From Micrasema longulum (Eukaryota > Arthropoda > Insecta > Trichoptera > Brachycentridae), in contig JAGVSM010000464.1 in the NCBI GenBank assembly GCA_022494885.1, forward strand, positions 62,001 through 126,000: a stretch of 64,000 bases of DNA, in the 5' to 3' direction. Shown piece by piece: positions 1-9,605 of the stretch; the stretch's first letter is position 1, and every line of letters starts with the position of its first letter. A program made the position numbers and the translations under genes. The notes under the pieces are model-generated. The model was not told the DNA's origin. It was given only the letters and a program-made list of their open reading frames with translations, and did not search any database.

Positions 1-51
1 CTAAACTTTATTGTCAGATAAAAAATGTAAAAAGGGGCTAGATTTCTTATT

Positions 52-168
52 GTCTATGCGCTCTGTAGCTGCAAGACGTGCTGTAATCTAGCTCCTGTAT
101 ATCATAATTGGAGACGAGAAACAAGAATCCCAACCGTCCATGCGCTCTGTAGCTGCAAGACGTAGTGG
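52..168. repeat. Short direct repeat pair
   Basis: A segment of about 28 bases beginning CTATGCGCTCTGTAG occurs at about 52-82 and again at about 137-167 with few differences, 85 bases apart. Seen directly. It could be a duplicated piece of the LINE 3' region that follows. No gene is visible in the first 165 bases. Confidence 0.5.
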
Positions 169-252
169 GATATTAATTTATTGTACAGCGTCCTTGAGGT
201 GATTTTCACGAAAACGGCGCTATATAAATTATCCAAATATAAATAAATAAAT
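165..252 (+). mobile_element. LINE 3' tail (L2-like)
   Basis: The stretch with GCGTCCTTGAGG, then AACGGCGCTATATAA and an A-rich AAATAAATAAAT end matches the 3' end of the LINE copies at 12.6 kb (minus) and 37.6 kb (plus). Only the tail is present, a typical 5' truncation. Confidence 0.5.
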
Positions 253-660
253 TTCACATTACAACAGAGATGAAGAACATTTAAGCGAAGGAAATATAGA
301 AGTCTAGGCAACTACAGGGCTTATGACCTGTCAATGGCTGGTTTAAGTGGCCACTTTACACATTGTGTAACATTCACCAATCTGCCCATATTTGAACATC
401 TACAGTCGTTTAATTCTTTCATCTGTTAATGCTTGTGAAGTTAAAGAGCTGAAACCTTTATTTATGCGGATGAGATTCATCTAATTGAAATATTTCACCT
501 ACATACTAGGCAACGCCTGAAAATCTTATTATATTTCCTTCTCTTAAATGTTCTTCATCTCCGTTGTAATATGTTAATATAAACAGATCCCCAGAGAGTT
601 GAATCCAATTCTTGTCTACAAAAATTTGGACAAACTCAAAATATTGTTAATATATTTCAA
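245..660. repeat. Foldback repeat FB1, long partial copy
   Basis: Starts ACAACAGAGATGAAGAACAT and ends CAAACTCAAAATATTG. The two ends are inverted copies of each other, as in the complete copy at 40.56-41.05 kb. The middle holds the FB1 segment ACAGGGCTTATGACCTGTCA. There is no coding capacity. It is best explained as a non-autonomous foldback/MITE element. Confidence 0.6.
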
Positions 661-804
661 TAAATATATATTTTTTTTAATATTGACGAAGGCATAACTT
701 TATCTAGTGAATGCTTTCTCATTTAATATGATATATACAAGAATCAAAATGATACCAGTGTCGATATTCGCTAATAAGCGGAATGGGGAATGTTGTTAAA
801 AAAC

Positions 805-870
805 GTAAAGTGGCCACTCAACCCAGCCAATGACAGGTCATAAGCCCTGTAAACGCTCGAATATCGATAA
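805..870 (-). repeat. FB1 fragment
   Basis: AAAGTGGCCACTCAACC followed by TGACAGGTCATAAGCCCTGT is the minus-strand core of the FB1 family. Short fragment only. Confidence 0.5.
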
Positions 871-904
871 TCCTGAATTTGAAAAAATTCTACCTCATCT
901 CTGT

Positions 905-1010
905 AGGAATATTGATAAAAAAAAAAACTTTATTTATTTAACTTTTTGTACATAATGTTATTTGTACATTGGCGGGCTTATTGCCAAATGGCAATTTCTT
1001 CCAACCAACC
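905..1010 (-). mobile_element. LINE 3' tail (minus strand)
   Basis: TTTATTTAACTTTTTGTACATAATG, then ATTGGCGGGCTTATTGCC and AATGGCAATTTCTTCC, is the same 3' end seen at 37.98-38.1 kb (minus) and 49.68-49.75 kb (plus). On the minus strand a TTGCCA-TT-TGGCAA hairpin precedes the A-rich tail. Confidence 0.6.
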
Positions 1011-1014
1011 AAAA

Positions 1015-1258
1015 TAACTTTACGTAGAAATAAAAGAAAATGTCACAAAAATGTACGAGATTTAAAAAACTTTTATTTCTTTTCAAAAACAAAAATAATA
1101 TTTCGCTTCTGCCACATTCATGTTCAATTTATTTTAGATCGAAACTTAGTCTTTCTATGAGAACCCAGATACCTAAGTTTAGTCTTAATTTAAACTAGCG
1201 TAATTTGCCAGTCTAAAAGTAATTATATTTTTGTTACATAAAACTTTTAAGTATATTT
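1015..1258 (+). repeat. Unclassified dispersed repeat, copy 1
   Basis: About 245 bases recur inverted at 14.88-15.17 kb. Shared blocks include AATGTCACAAAAATGT, CAGATACCTAAGTTTAGTCT and CTAAAAGTAATTATATTTTTG. No ORF or terminal structure was recognised. It abuts the palindrome at 1266. Confidence 0.55.
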
Positions 1259-1265
1259 CTTAACA

Positions 1266-1490
1266 CTTTGTATCCCGGAGCCGTGTAAACACGTGACTAT
1301 ATAACCATGCGTTGTGTCCCGGTCCCGCGTTTTCACGTGGTTTACCGGCTGTCTAAAAAGTGCATTTCATTGACATAAAGTGACTTTTATTAGTACTTTT
1401 TTGCTGCTGGTAAACCACGTGAAAACACGGGACCGGGACACAAGGCATGGTTATTATAATCACGTGTTTGCATGGCTCCGGGATACAAAG
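1266..1490. repeat. Long GC-rich palindrome with four CACGTG sites
   Basis: The left arm (about 1266-1347) and right arm (about 1409-1490) are inverted copies: CTTTGTATCCCGGAGCC opens the left and GGCTCCGGGATACAAAG closes the right. A spacer of about 60 bases lies between. CACGTG occurs at 1290, 1334, 1416 and 1461. The arms are far richer in GC than their surroundings. It is probably a small foldback/MITE. The four E-box-like sites follow from two sites per arm, and no function is shown. Confidence 0.65.
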
Positions 1491-1615
1491 CACAGAAAAA
1501 GGAGTGAGGTCCTGCATATGTGCGAACATTGCCATGCGCAATGTGGCTCTCCATAAAGGCCAATGTTGGCAAAACTATCGTACAAAAATGACTTATTTTA
1601 TTATTTCAAATAAAT

Positions 1616-2140
1616 ATAACTAACTAACTAACTAACCATCACGCCATTTCCCCGGAGGGATAGGCAGAGAGGATAGAACGCCACACCACTCTGTCCTGGC
1701 ACACTTCCTTTGCTTCCTTCACATTCATACATCTTCTCATGCACGCACGTCGATTATTCCGACTTTTCACATGACCACTTTCATGAATTTGTTGTACTTG
1801 ATCATGCCATGTCTTTCTCGGCCTTCCTCGACTTCTACAACCAGACACATTCGCATCATAAATCTTTTAGCCGTTCTTTCATCATTCATTCGCTCCACAT
1901 GACCGAACCATCGCAAAAGACCTTTCTTAATTTTGTCGATAATGCTTAACTCAGCCTTGCATTCTGCTCTAATTTCGACATTAGGGCACCTATCATACAT
2001 TGTTTTCCGCACATTCGCCTGAGGGATCGCATTTCAACGGCATTCAGTCTACTTTCGTCCCTTTTTTTCCAACTCCATGCTTCGCTTCCATACATTAGGG
2101 TTGGTACCAGAACTCCATTATGAACTGCTAATTTTAATTG
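1616..2140 (-). mobile_element. RTE-like LINE, 3' end (5'-truncated)
   Basis: Minus-strand translation gives the reverse-transcriptase C-terminal region: YDRCPNVEIRAECKAE, then LLRWFGHVERMNDERTAKRF, GRPRKTWHDQ and the end VVWRSILSAYP. The frame is broken several times. The 3' terminus is a short tandem tail, (TTAG)n on the minus strand (CTAA repeats at 1618-1636). This family recurs at 3.7-4.7, 15.7-16.5, 23.8-24.6 and 28.9/32.3 kb. Confidence 0.8.
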
Positions 2141-2239
2141 ATTTTACCCATTATTTTCATAATTATGGCACTTTTAAGAAACCCTTCACAAAGCATGAAA
2201 TTTCACAAAAATGGGCCGGGCACAGGGTAAATTCTATGT

Positions 2240-2480
2240 GTACAATTATATGTGTTCACTAAATAATACTGTAATAAAGCGACGACGGCTTGAAGTATAA
2301 ACTATATAAATAATGAATATACTATATATTAAAATAAGATCAATATGGACAAAACAAGGAGATAGTGGAAAGGAAAAGAAGGAAATTGATAAGGAGTGGT
2401 GAAGGATGATTGAAGGAAAGTGAGAGTGGAAAATTGCATTTGATTTAATTATTAAATGAATTATGAATGAAGAGCATGAA
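2240..2480 (-). mobile_element. LINE 3' UTR and tail (minus strand)
   Basis: Reverse complement of the 3' end of the LINE at 13.87-14.65 kb: CATGCTCTTCATTCAT, then TTTTCCACTCTCACTTTCCT and CTTCAAGCCGTCGTCGC. No coding part remains. Confidence 0.65.
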
Positions 2481-2796
2481 TCAAGCCTATATTTTGCGTC
2501 CGCACTGCTCCAGTGCCATAATCCAGGGAGAAAATACGGGAAGGCGGGCCTTGCGATACTCAGCACTCAGCTCAAGGATGTCCGTCCTCCATACTTCAAC
2601 TTCCCGACCATAACCGGTTTCGCGCGAGACGTTAACCTCTTTGTCCGCGCGTCTGTGTCTGTGTGTGCAGCGAGCGGTTGACTCTCTCTCGATCTTGGCC
2701 TGATGCGGACACACCCGAATCTGAATACCAAGGGGAGAAAGTCGCTCCGCAGACTCATCACCGCTGCTTATACATACGACTAACATTTTAAATAGG
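2481..2796. other. GC-rich stretch, nothing recognised
   Basis: Markedly higher GC than its neighbours, with GCGCGAGACGTTAACC and GTCTGTGTCTGTGTGTGC. A 99-codon frame exists on the minus strand but shows no domain, signal or conservation I can name. It could be the 5' region of an unplaced transposon or a host regulatory segment. Confidence 0.25.
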
Positions 2797-2874
2797 TGCG
2801 AAGGTTTTTACGGTCACTGCTATCAATATTATGTATCTTTTTTTGGGTGATACCGTGTATGTTGGATTTGATCC

Positions 2875-2912
2875 GACGTTTCGGCTACCATTGCAGGAGC
2901 CATCTTCAGGGA
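2875..2912 (-). ncRNA. Hammerhead-ribozyme-like core in the left Penelope terminal copy
   Basis: On the minus strand CTGAAGA (2903-2909) matches the hammerhead CUGANGA box. GGCT...AGCC then forms a 4-bp stem II, and GAAA follows at 2879-2882. After it comes CGTC and GGA, where GGA can pair with TCC just 5' of the first box. Minimal type I hammerheads are established in Penelope-like elements. In the right copy (3457-3487) the first box reads TTGAAGA, losing the C, so only the left core looks intact. Folding and cleavage are inferred. Confidence 0.5.
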
Positions 2913-3006
2913 AAACTGTGTGTTTTATAGAGAAATGTATGTGTTTATGTACTAGTAATTTGTACCGTGTCACAGTCAGCAGTAGGCACATTTCTAGTTT
3001 TTCCTA

Positions 3007-3342
3007 GAGTGTATATTGGACAAACAGGGCGCACAGCAAAGAAGAGAATTGACGAACACAAAAGAGCGTGTAAACTTGGGCATCCAGACAAATCCGCAAT
3101 AGCGGAACACTTTATAGACACAGGACATTTTTTCGCCTTTGAACCTAAAATTCTACATAAACCTAGTAATTATAGTGCACGAATAATAAAAGAGGCAATT
3201 GAAATACACAGACATCCAAATAATATAAACAGAGATGACGGGCTTAAATTAAATTCAACATGGTTCCCAGCACTACATATGACAAAAACGAATAAAAATG
3301 TACCTACTGCCGGCTGCGACACAGTACAAATTACTAGTACAT
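3007..3342 (+). pseudogene. GIY-YIG endonuclease domain, N-terminally truncated (Penelope)
   Basis: The frame reads VYIGQTGRTAKKRIDEHKRA then KSAIAEHFIDTGH and ends near LNSTWFPAL, about 110 codons to a stop at 3342. YIG, the Arg of GRTAKKR, the EHKRA helix and the AEH histidine fit the nuclease domain appended to Penelope reverse transcriptases. The GIY half and the whole reverse transcriptase are missing, cut at the junction with the inverted arm. It cannot encode a working enzyme. Confidence 0.8.
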
Positions 3343-3702
3343 AAACATAATTATTCTTCCCTACAAAACTAGAAATGTGCCTACTGCTGACTGTGACACG
3401 GTACAAATTACTAGTACATAAACACAAACATTTCTTTATAAAACACACAGTTTTCATTGAAGATGGCTCCTGCAATGGTAGCCGAAACGTCGGATCAAAT
3501 CCAACATACACGGTATCACCCAAAAAAGATACATAATATTGACTAACATTTTATTTCTTTATACAATTATTTTTCAATTTTCCTGTATATTTTTTTACGT
3601 AAAAGACACTCTAGGGGTTGCAAAAATGCTTACACATTAGTAGAGGAAAGTGACCAAATATGGGACAGCATCCCAAATATGGAACAGCATCCCTAATATG
3701 GA

Positions 3703-4743
3703 ATACCGGAACAGGGTGAACGGTGCATTGAAATTTTCTTTGGCAAACAAATTTTTATCGCAGGAGGCTAAACTAGCAGTTCTCAATGTAGTTCTAGTAC
3801 CAACTCTAATGTATGAGATAGAAGTATGGAATCGGAAAAATGATGATGAATGTAGGTTAAATTTCAATTTCAATTTATTTATTTTATACACGTTTAAGTA
3901 CATTACAAAATATTTCAATGCATACATAAAACAAAAAAATTAATACTTAAATTTAAATATACAAAAATGGTAAAATAAAAATACCCAGCAACTAAAGAGA
4001 AAGAATGCTATCCTCATGCGATCTCTCAGGCGAATGTAGTTTTTGAAAGGAAATGATGGTATCACTATACCTATGTGAATTTAATGTGAATGGGGTTATT
4101 CTAAAACAAGTGGAGGAATTTGTGTATCTGGGAAGTATGTTTACTAGACATGGAATGACTGAGAAAGATATTGAAAGGAAGGTAAGTGTCGGGAACAGAA
4201 TGAGCGGTGCACTTAAATTAACCTTGGCAAGTAAATTTTTGTCGCAAGAGGCAAAATTATCCGTTCACAATGGAGTCCCGGTCCCGACCCTGATGTATGA
4301 TAGCGAAGTATGGACGCGGAAAAACTGGGATGAAAGTAGGCTGAATGCTGTCAAAATGCGATTTCTCAGACGAATGTGTGTTAAACCCATGTATGATAGG
4401 TGCACAAATGTTGAGATCCGTGAACTGTGTAAGGCTGGGACATGCACTATCGACAGAATAAAAAAGGACGCTGCGTTGGTTTGGACATGTAGAGCGAATG
4501 GACAGCGAAAGAACGGCTAAAAGGATCTACGATGCGAATGTTGATGGATGCAGAAAACGAGAAAAACCGACATGGCACGATCAAGTCCATCAAACACTTG
4601 AAGATGGACATGTCGAGAGTAGGAATAATCGGCGTGCGTGCATGAGAAGATGCATGAATGTAGAGGAAGCGAGGTTTGTATACAAAGATAGAGTGATATG
4701 GCGTTCTATCTTCTATGTCTACCCCTACGGGGAAACGACGTGA
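3703..4743 (+). mobile_element. RTE-like LINE 3' region, chimeric and interrupted
   Basis: Two overlapping pieces of the reverse-transcriptase C-terminal region are joined. The first (3703-4050) reads NGALKFSLANKFLSQEAKL, and the second (4053-4743) reads VEEFVYLGSMF, RMSGALKLTLASKFLSQEAK, LRRMCVKPMYDRCTNVEIRE and CMNVEEA. The same junction (LRRM followed by TTTTTGAAAGGAA) occurs in the minus-strand copy at 15.7-16.5 kb. A LINE tail of about 150 bases is inserted at 3855-4009. The element ends in a (GTTT)n tail. Just upstream, 3655-3705 has a 20-base tandem repeat (ATATGGGACAGCATCCC). Confidence 0.75.
3855..4009 (-). mobile_element. LINE tail inserted in the RTE copy
   Basis: AATTTCAATTTCAATTTATT to AAAGAGAAAG splits the RTE codons GGTTAAAT and GCTATC. 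A similar start, CAATTTCAATTTCATTTATT, is at 28997 in the LINE that hosts piggyBac. It is the A-rich 3' end of a minus-strand LINE. Confidence 0.5.
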
Positions 4744-5337
4744 TGGTTTGTTTGTTTGTTTGTTTTGTACTTGAGGACCGTTTTTCAAAACTCGACATTT
4801 GCTTGTAACGTAATTTGTAGGAGAGGGTTTTTTGTGATTTGCGTCAAATCGCGTGAAAAATCTTTATTTAAAAAAATACGCTTTACAACATAACTTGAAG
4901 ATAATTTATTCATGCTTTTGAAATTTTCTTTTAGCACAGAGTATAAATTATTGAAATTAAAGATTGATATTAGCGATAGTATATCGTTTTCTCATCACGA
5001 TATTTTTAAGACTTTGATATTTTTTAAGCAAGTTAGTAACATTTTTCAGGTAATCGATGCGTCTCAATACTGGCTTTATTTTTTTTAATCGAATGCTTTG
5101 TGGAACGAATACCGTGTCCCAAAAAAACGTTCTTTAATTTCTTTCGAATAAACAGTTCATGATGCAATACATGTCTATATTTTGTACGGCGTTATTTTTT
5201 TCTTATCATTTCGACGAACGCTGTTGGGCTAGCGGAAGTTTTTTATTTAGGCAGCGATAGAAAATTTTTCAAGGTACCTACGTAAAAGCTAGATAATTTT
5301 CGTTAATTTATTAAAATTAAGAATATGGTAATATCTT
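4744..5337. other. AT-rich stretch, nothing recognised
   Basis: No ORF over 60 codons, no repeat shared with the rest of the window and no RNA gene were seen between the RTE tail and the MITE at 5338. Confidence 0.4.
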
Positions 5338-5440
5338 CAGGGCTGGTATTCCGAACGCGTTTACAGCGCGCTATAATGCGTATTTAGTACGTAAAAACGC
5401 GCTATACCGCGCTATGATTTCGTTTAGAATACTAGCCCAG
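5338..5440. repeat. Short MITE with TIR GGGCTGGTATTC
   Basis: Ends are inverted: CAGGGCTGGTATTCCG on the left and AGAATACTAGCCCAG on the right, about 100 bases in total. A related copy is at 42531-42645, ending TTTGGAATACCAGCCCTG. Internal GCGCGCTATA and GCGCTATACCGCGC add self-complementarity. No coding capacity. Confidence 0.6.
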
Positions 5441-6779
5441 AAAGCTGCATTTATGTTTGTATGGTCAGCTCAATGCCTTTCAGGCATTGTACACTGATAA
5501 CGAAGATAATTAGAAATTGAATGGACTGTATGGAAATTGTTACTCACTTCTTTTAAAGTTCTTCCGATTGTTTCTTATATGGAACATTTCACTATTGCTG
5601 CAGCAAGGATACCTGTATCGTGTAAATGATAATGAAAAATTGTTTTGATTACATTTATGAGCACACACTATTTATATATGTGTCTATAATTTTTTTTTTT
5701 TATAATTCTTATAAAATATATTTAAGTAAATTACTATTCTTTAATTTTAATTGTATTATTTTACTCTATTTTCTTACTTAAAAAAAATATCTTTAAACTA
5801 TTTTTATGTTTATTATTTTATACGTATACAGTATTATGTCTGTACTCTTATTATTTGATTATTAATTAAAACTAATGTCTGAGCACCCGATGACAAACAA
5901 TTATTGAATAGTTTATCGGGACAAAATATATCTTAATACTTTGTTTTCTTTATAATGTATTAATATTGTAATAATATGTATATTTTATTGAATAAAGACT
6001 CTATAAAAACAAAAAAACTGTATAATTGTTTATACAACACTAACTTCATTTTGTACGAAATATGCTGACGCTGTATATGATTAAGATTTTTCAGAGAGAC
6101 AACTTTTAACATGTGACTTGCTCACAGGACAATAGAAGCACAAGCATTTGAAATAGTAAGGATTTGGAAAGGAACGGAATATTTACAGTCTTATATGAGT
6201 TGCCAGTATAGAAAATGTAAAATCAGTACTTAACAATGTTTGTTTTTATATTTTTAACACGTTTTCTTGTCTGTGCGTTGCTATTTGTAAAATATGCATC
6301 CAGTTTTTAAATTTTAACACTGGGGGTGTAATAATAGAATATTCCATATTTGGGTTCTTATACTAAGGAGATTGGATGTTTCTTAATATATATATATATT
6401 TAATATATGTTTTTAGCATATCGTCGTCAAACCAAAAAAAAAACAAACGATTCAGTGCTAAATAAGAAAATATTTAACGGTGGCAGAAAAAAATATGTGA
6501 TGTAAAAATGATTAGTTGCAGAAAATTAAGCGAAAAAAAAAACAAAATATAAAAAAAAAGGGAACTAAAGAAAAATGAAAACTAAAGATCTTGGAGACTC
6601 AAAATTTTTTTCCGAAGATACTTTGTTCAAATGGCTTTGGAGACAAAATTACTGCGCTGGTCTGATACATGGATTCATGATTTTTGGAAATAGATTAATT
6701 TCGATCTTATGTTAGCAAGATTATCTTAAACTTTATGTTTATGTTTATGTTTTAATAATGAAAATAAAAAAAATAAAAA
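5441..6779. other. AT-rich stretch, nothing certain
   Basis: Poly-A/T runs and a (TA)n run near 6390-6405. Bases 5880-6010 end TTGAATAAAGACTC and could be an old retroposon 3' end. No coding region or RNA gene was recognised. Confidence 0.35.
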
Positions 6780-6998
6780 AATGCATCTGCCTACCATGCA
6801 AAAGGTCTCGGGTTCGAATCGCAACATGTTTGACTTGAAATATTTATTAAAAATGTGCTTTTACACTATAATAATTCATAACGTAAGACTGATCATCTTA
6901 CCTTCATGTTACAAAAATGATCAAAATACGCTGCGATTTGTATATTAATGCAGTGTCCTATGCACTATTAGGGGTGAAAACGGGAATGAGGATGATGG
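6780..6998 (+). mobile_element. SINE2 (tRNA-derived), 5'-damaged copy
   Basis: The tRNA-like head keeps GGTCTCGGGTTCGAATC (B box) near 6806. The body reads GTAAGACTGATCATCTTACC and TACGCTGCGATTTG, matching the full copy at 11719-11984. It faces the inverted copy at 7195-7447. Confidence 0.65.
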
Positions 6999-7194
6999 TT
7001 TTAAAATAAACTTTTGATTAAATCGATTTTATAAATTTTTCATGAAAACGTGAAACTCTGTTTCCGAAAATTGATATAAAAAGGCAAAAACAAGCCTATT
7101 ATAGTGTGTTTAAGACAATTATTCACCAAAAAATAAGATATTTATACTTTTTTCATGAAAAACACCAAATTAATTATTTTATTCATTATTCATT

Positions 7195-7447
7195 ATTTCC
7201 TTTCCACACCTAATGATGCATAAGTCACTGCATTGGTACACCAATCGCAGCGTATCTTGATTATTTGAGTTACATGAAGGTAAGATGATCAGTCTTACGC
7301 TTCAGGTACCAGTCCAGGGACTATAAAATTTTATAGTGTAAAAACACCTTTCAGATAATATTTCATATCAACCATGTCGGGAATTTAACTCGAAACCTCT
7401 TGCATGGTAGGCAAATGCGCTGACCATTTCACCACGAGGCCGACAAT
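7195..7447 (-). mobile_element. SINE2 (tRNA-derived)
   Basis: The right end is the tRNA-like head: on minus, GTCGGCCTCGTGGTGAAATG, with a partly decayed B box near GAGGTTTCGAGTTAAATTC. The body has GTAAGACTGATCATCTTACC and the tail is at TAATGAATAATG. With 6780-6998 it forms an inverted pair. Confidence 0.7.
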
Positions 7448-7544
7448 AAATAACGATTTAAATTGATCAATTAGTCCCATTTCTAACGTTTTTGCAAAAT
7501 GATGTAACCTTGTAAGAACGTCGTTAATAATTAGCTTTATTTAT

Positions 7545-8860
7545 AGGCTGATATTTTTTGTGACAATGTATGTAAATTTAGGTCAAAAATTATAGAAATT
7601 TTAAGAGAAGTAGATATTTAACTTTATTATTATTCTTTTACATTTATCGGGTGTACCTCAGGGTGCTCATTTGGCACCCCTGCTTTTCAATTTGTTTATT
7701 AATGATGTTGCTAAATCATTCTCTTACTCTCGTTTTTGGCTCTTCGCGGACGACAATAAAATTCTCAAAATAATTCAAACTTTACAAGACTGCTTTCTTC
7801 TTCAATCAGACATTAACTCTTTTAACCGATGGTGTAAAGTCAATAAATTAGAACTAAATATTAAAAAATGTAAAATAATGTCATTTCATAGAACAAAACT
7901 TCCTTCCAATTTCCTTCGAGTACCTATTAGAAAACTCCAAAATTGATGTAGTCAAGTCCATCAGAGATTTAGGAGTAGTTTTGGACTATAAACTGACATA
8001 CAACGAGCATATAGATAATACAGTAAATAAATCACTGAAATTGCTTGGCTTTATTAACAGAATATCCTCTGATTTTACTAATGTCCGTACAATCAAAACT
8101 CTCTATTGCTCGACTGTTCGCCCTCTTCTAGAATATGCCTCAGTGGCCTGGTCTCCATTCTATGTCAATCGCATAAATTACATTGAATCAGTCCAACATC
8201 GCTTGCTTCGAAAAATAGCGTGGATGCTCGGACTAGAGAGAGAAAATTATTCTTACGCTAAAATAGAGTCAATGTTAAATATTTCTAGTCTACAAAAACG
8301 TAGAACTAATATTAACTCCATATATATGTTCGGCGTACTAAATGGTATAATCGATATTCCATCATTACTGGGACAAGTTAAATTCAATATTCCGACTCGT
8401 AGGTTGAGAAACAATGAAGTACTGTTCATCGATCAGTATAGAACAAACTATGGCCTAAATTCTCCAATGACCCGCCTTTGTCGTATTGTGGACTCAAGAC
8501 AAGATCTGGACTTTTTTGGTTTAAGTTTACAACGATTTAAACGAGCACTAAATAAATAGTCCAAATCTTGTCTCGATGTCCCTTATGTTTATCAATGCTT
8601 CTTTCTTTTTTTAAAAATATTTTAAACTATTCTTTTATTGTAATATTTAAACCTTATAAATTGTACACATGGACAATGTCCGTTAATAAATAAATAAATA
8701 AATTTATTATATTGAACATAATTTAAATTATTGTATTAAGCGCGTAAACATTTTTTTTGGCGTGTGCATGAGTTTCTTACACTAATATACAAAGAAATTG
8801 GAAATATATGTGTACTTACTGTTTGTTTACCTAATGAAATAAATGAATAAATAAATTTAA
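7545..8860 (+). mobile_element. LINE 3' tail split by another LINE
   Basis: The host tail (TGTGACAATGTATGTAAATT ... CTTTTACATTTAT, resuming TTTATTATATTGAACATAAT) matches 34.13-34.57 and 41.74-42.18 kb, where it is uninterrupted. The guest LINE occupies about 7646-8690, and ATTTAT flanks it on both sides as a likely target-site duplication. The host ends at CCTAATGAAATAAATG. Confidence 0.75.
7648..8690 (+). pseudogene. Jockey/CR1-type reverse transcriptase fragment (5'-truncated LINE)
   Basis: Translation from the left end gives GVPQGAHLAPLLFNLFIND, then WLFADDNKILKII (the FADD catalytic motif), and after a frame break LDYKLTYNEHI, TLYCSTVRPLLEYASVAWSP and the C-terminal MTRLCRIVDSRQDLDFFGLS. 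It lacks everything before motif 4 of the reverse transcriptase. The break near 7946-7975 separates frames of 91 and 192 codons. The 3' end holds a GGACA-A-TGTCC hairpin (8672) and (TAAA)n. The same family's upstream half is at 10438-10790, and another 3' end is at 59.2-59.64 kb. Confidence 0.85.
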
Positions 8861-9475
8861 GTTATTTTTAGTTTTAAAGCTGATTTTACATATTTATGTT
8901 GATTTATATGTCAAGCATTGTATTTTTTTTTTAAAATTGCCAGATACGAATGATTTTTCGTGTGTCAATATAAATCACTCCTTAGACGTTACTACAGAGT
9001 TATGTCGTCACTTTTGCTGACAACTGTCATTCTAATCGCTGTATTTTAAGGACTGTAGGTACTAAGTAGTAAAAAAATGTTTACTCGACTGTTTTCATAG
9101 ACAATTTTCAATTATTTTTTTAAGCGTTTTTTTCATATTGCTCATTGCGTCCTTAAGCTTATGAAACGCTTTCGGAGCGTTCGATTAACGCGCAAAAATA
9201 ATGCATAACGTAAAATAATTATGTACGAAACGAATTTTAACTATTCGAAAAGAGAAATCTGAAGATTATAATTAGAATGACCGAAGAAATTACTAATGTA
9301 TGCATACGAAGCGGAATATAGCAGCCTTTTACTTAACAAAAAAAGAGATTTCGTTCTCGACACGACGCGACGCGACGCGACGCGCGACGATAGAGTTAAT
9401 TCGCGGGAGAGCCGATGCGAATAGTCATTCCGAAAGTGGCCATATCGACCCCAGTAGCTCAATCGCAAATAACTA
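8861..9475. other. No gene seen; short GACGC tandem repeat
   Basis: Mostly AT-rich. Around 9358-9390 there is a run of CGACGCGACGCGACGCG units. The CTCAATCGCAAATAACTAAC segment near 9457-9476 resembles inverted sequence at 19130 and 21137. Nothing coding is supported. Confidence 0.35.
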
Positions 9476-9605
9476 ACAACGTGCTAATTATAGGCCTATT
9501 TTAATATTATCTTGTATCCCTAAAATGTTTGAAGCTATTATTGCTAGCAAAATCACGCCCATGTTTACGAACTATTGTCAGAATTCGTTTTTACATAGAT
9601 CGTGT
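9476..9605 (+). pseudogene. LINE reverse transcriptase fragment (N-terminal motif)
   Basis: The frame NYRPILILSCIPKMFEAIIA matches the first conserved motif of jockey/CR1-clade reverse transcriptases (NYRPISLL..). The RT reading resumes at 10438 with LIDEQHGFRSARST, so this appears to be one copy split by an insertion. Confidence 0.65.

Larger units (their letters stand above)
2797..3542 (+). mobile_element. Penelope-like element fragment with inverted terminal copies
   Basis: A C-terminal GIY-YIG endonuclease piece (3007-3342) lies between two inverted copies of about 180 bases (2823-3004 and 3364-3541). The arms contain AGCCGAAACGTCGGATC and a shared end at the TATCACCCAAAAAA run. Penelope elements are known to carry a GIY-YIG nuclease and complex terminal repeats in direct or inverted order. 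Inside, a segment of about 48 bases ending TTACTAGTACATAAAC is directly repeated at 3299-3346 and 3376-3423. The left arm extends outward to 2797, and a third fragment of the same end is at 37757-37835. Confidence 0.75.

Noticed and set aside
2463..2786. A host gene in the GC-rich stretch
   Set aside because: Frames on both strands lack recognisable domains and no splice structure links them to anything.
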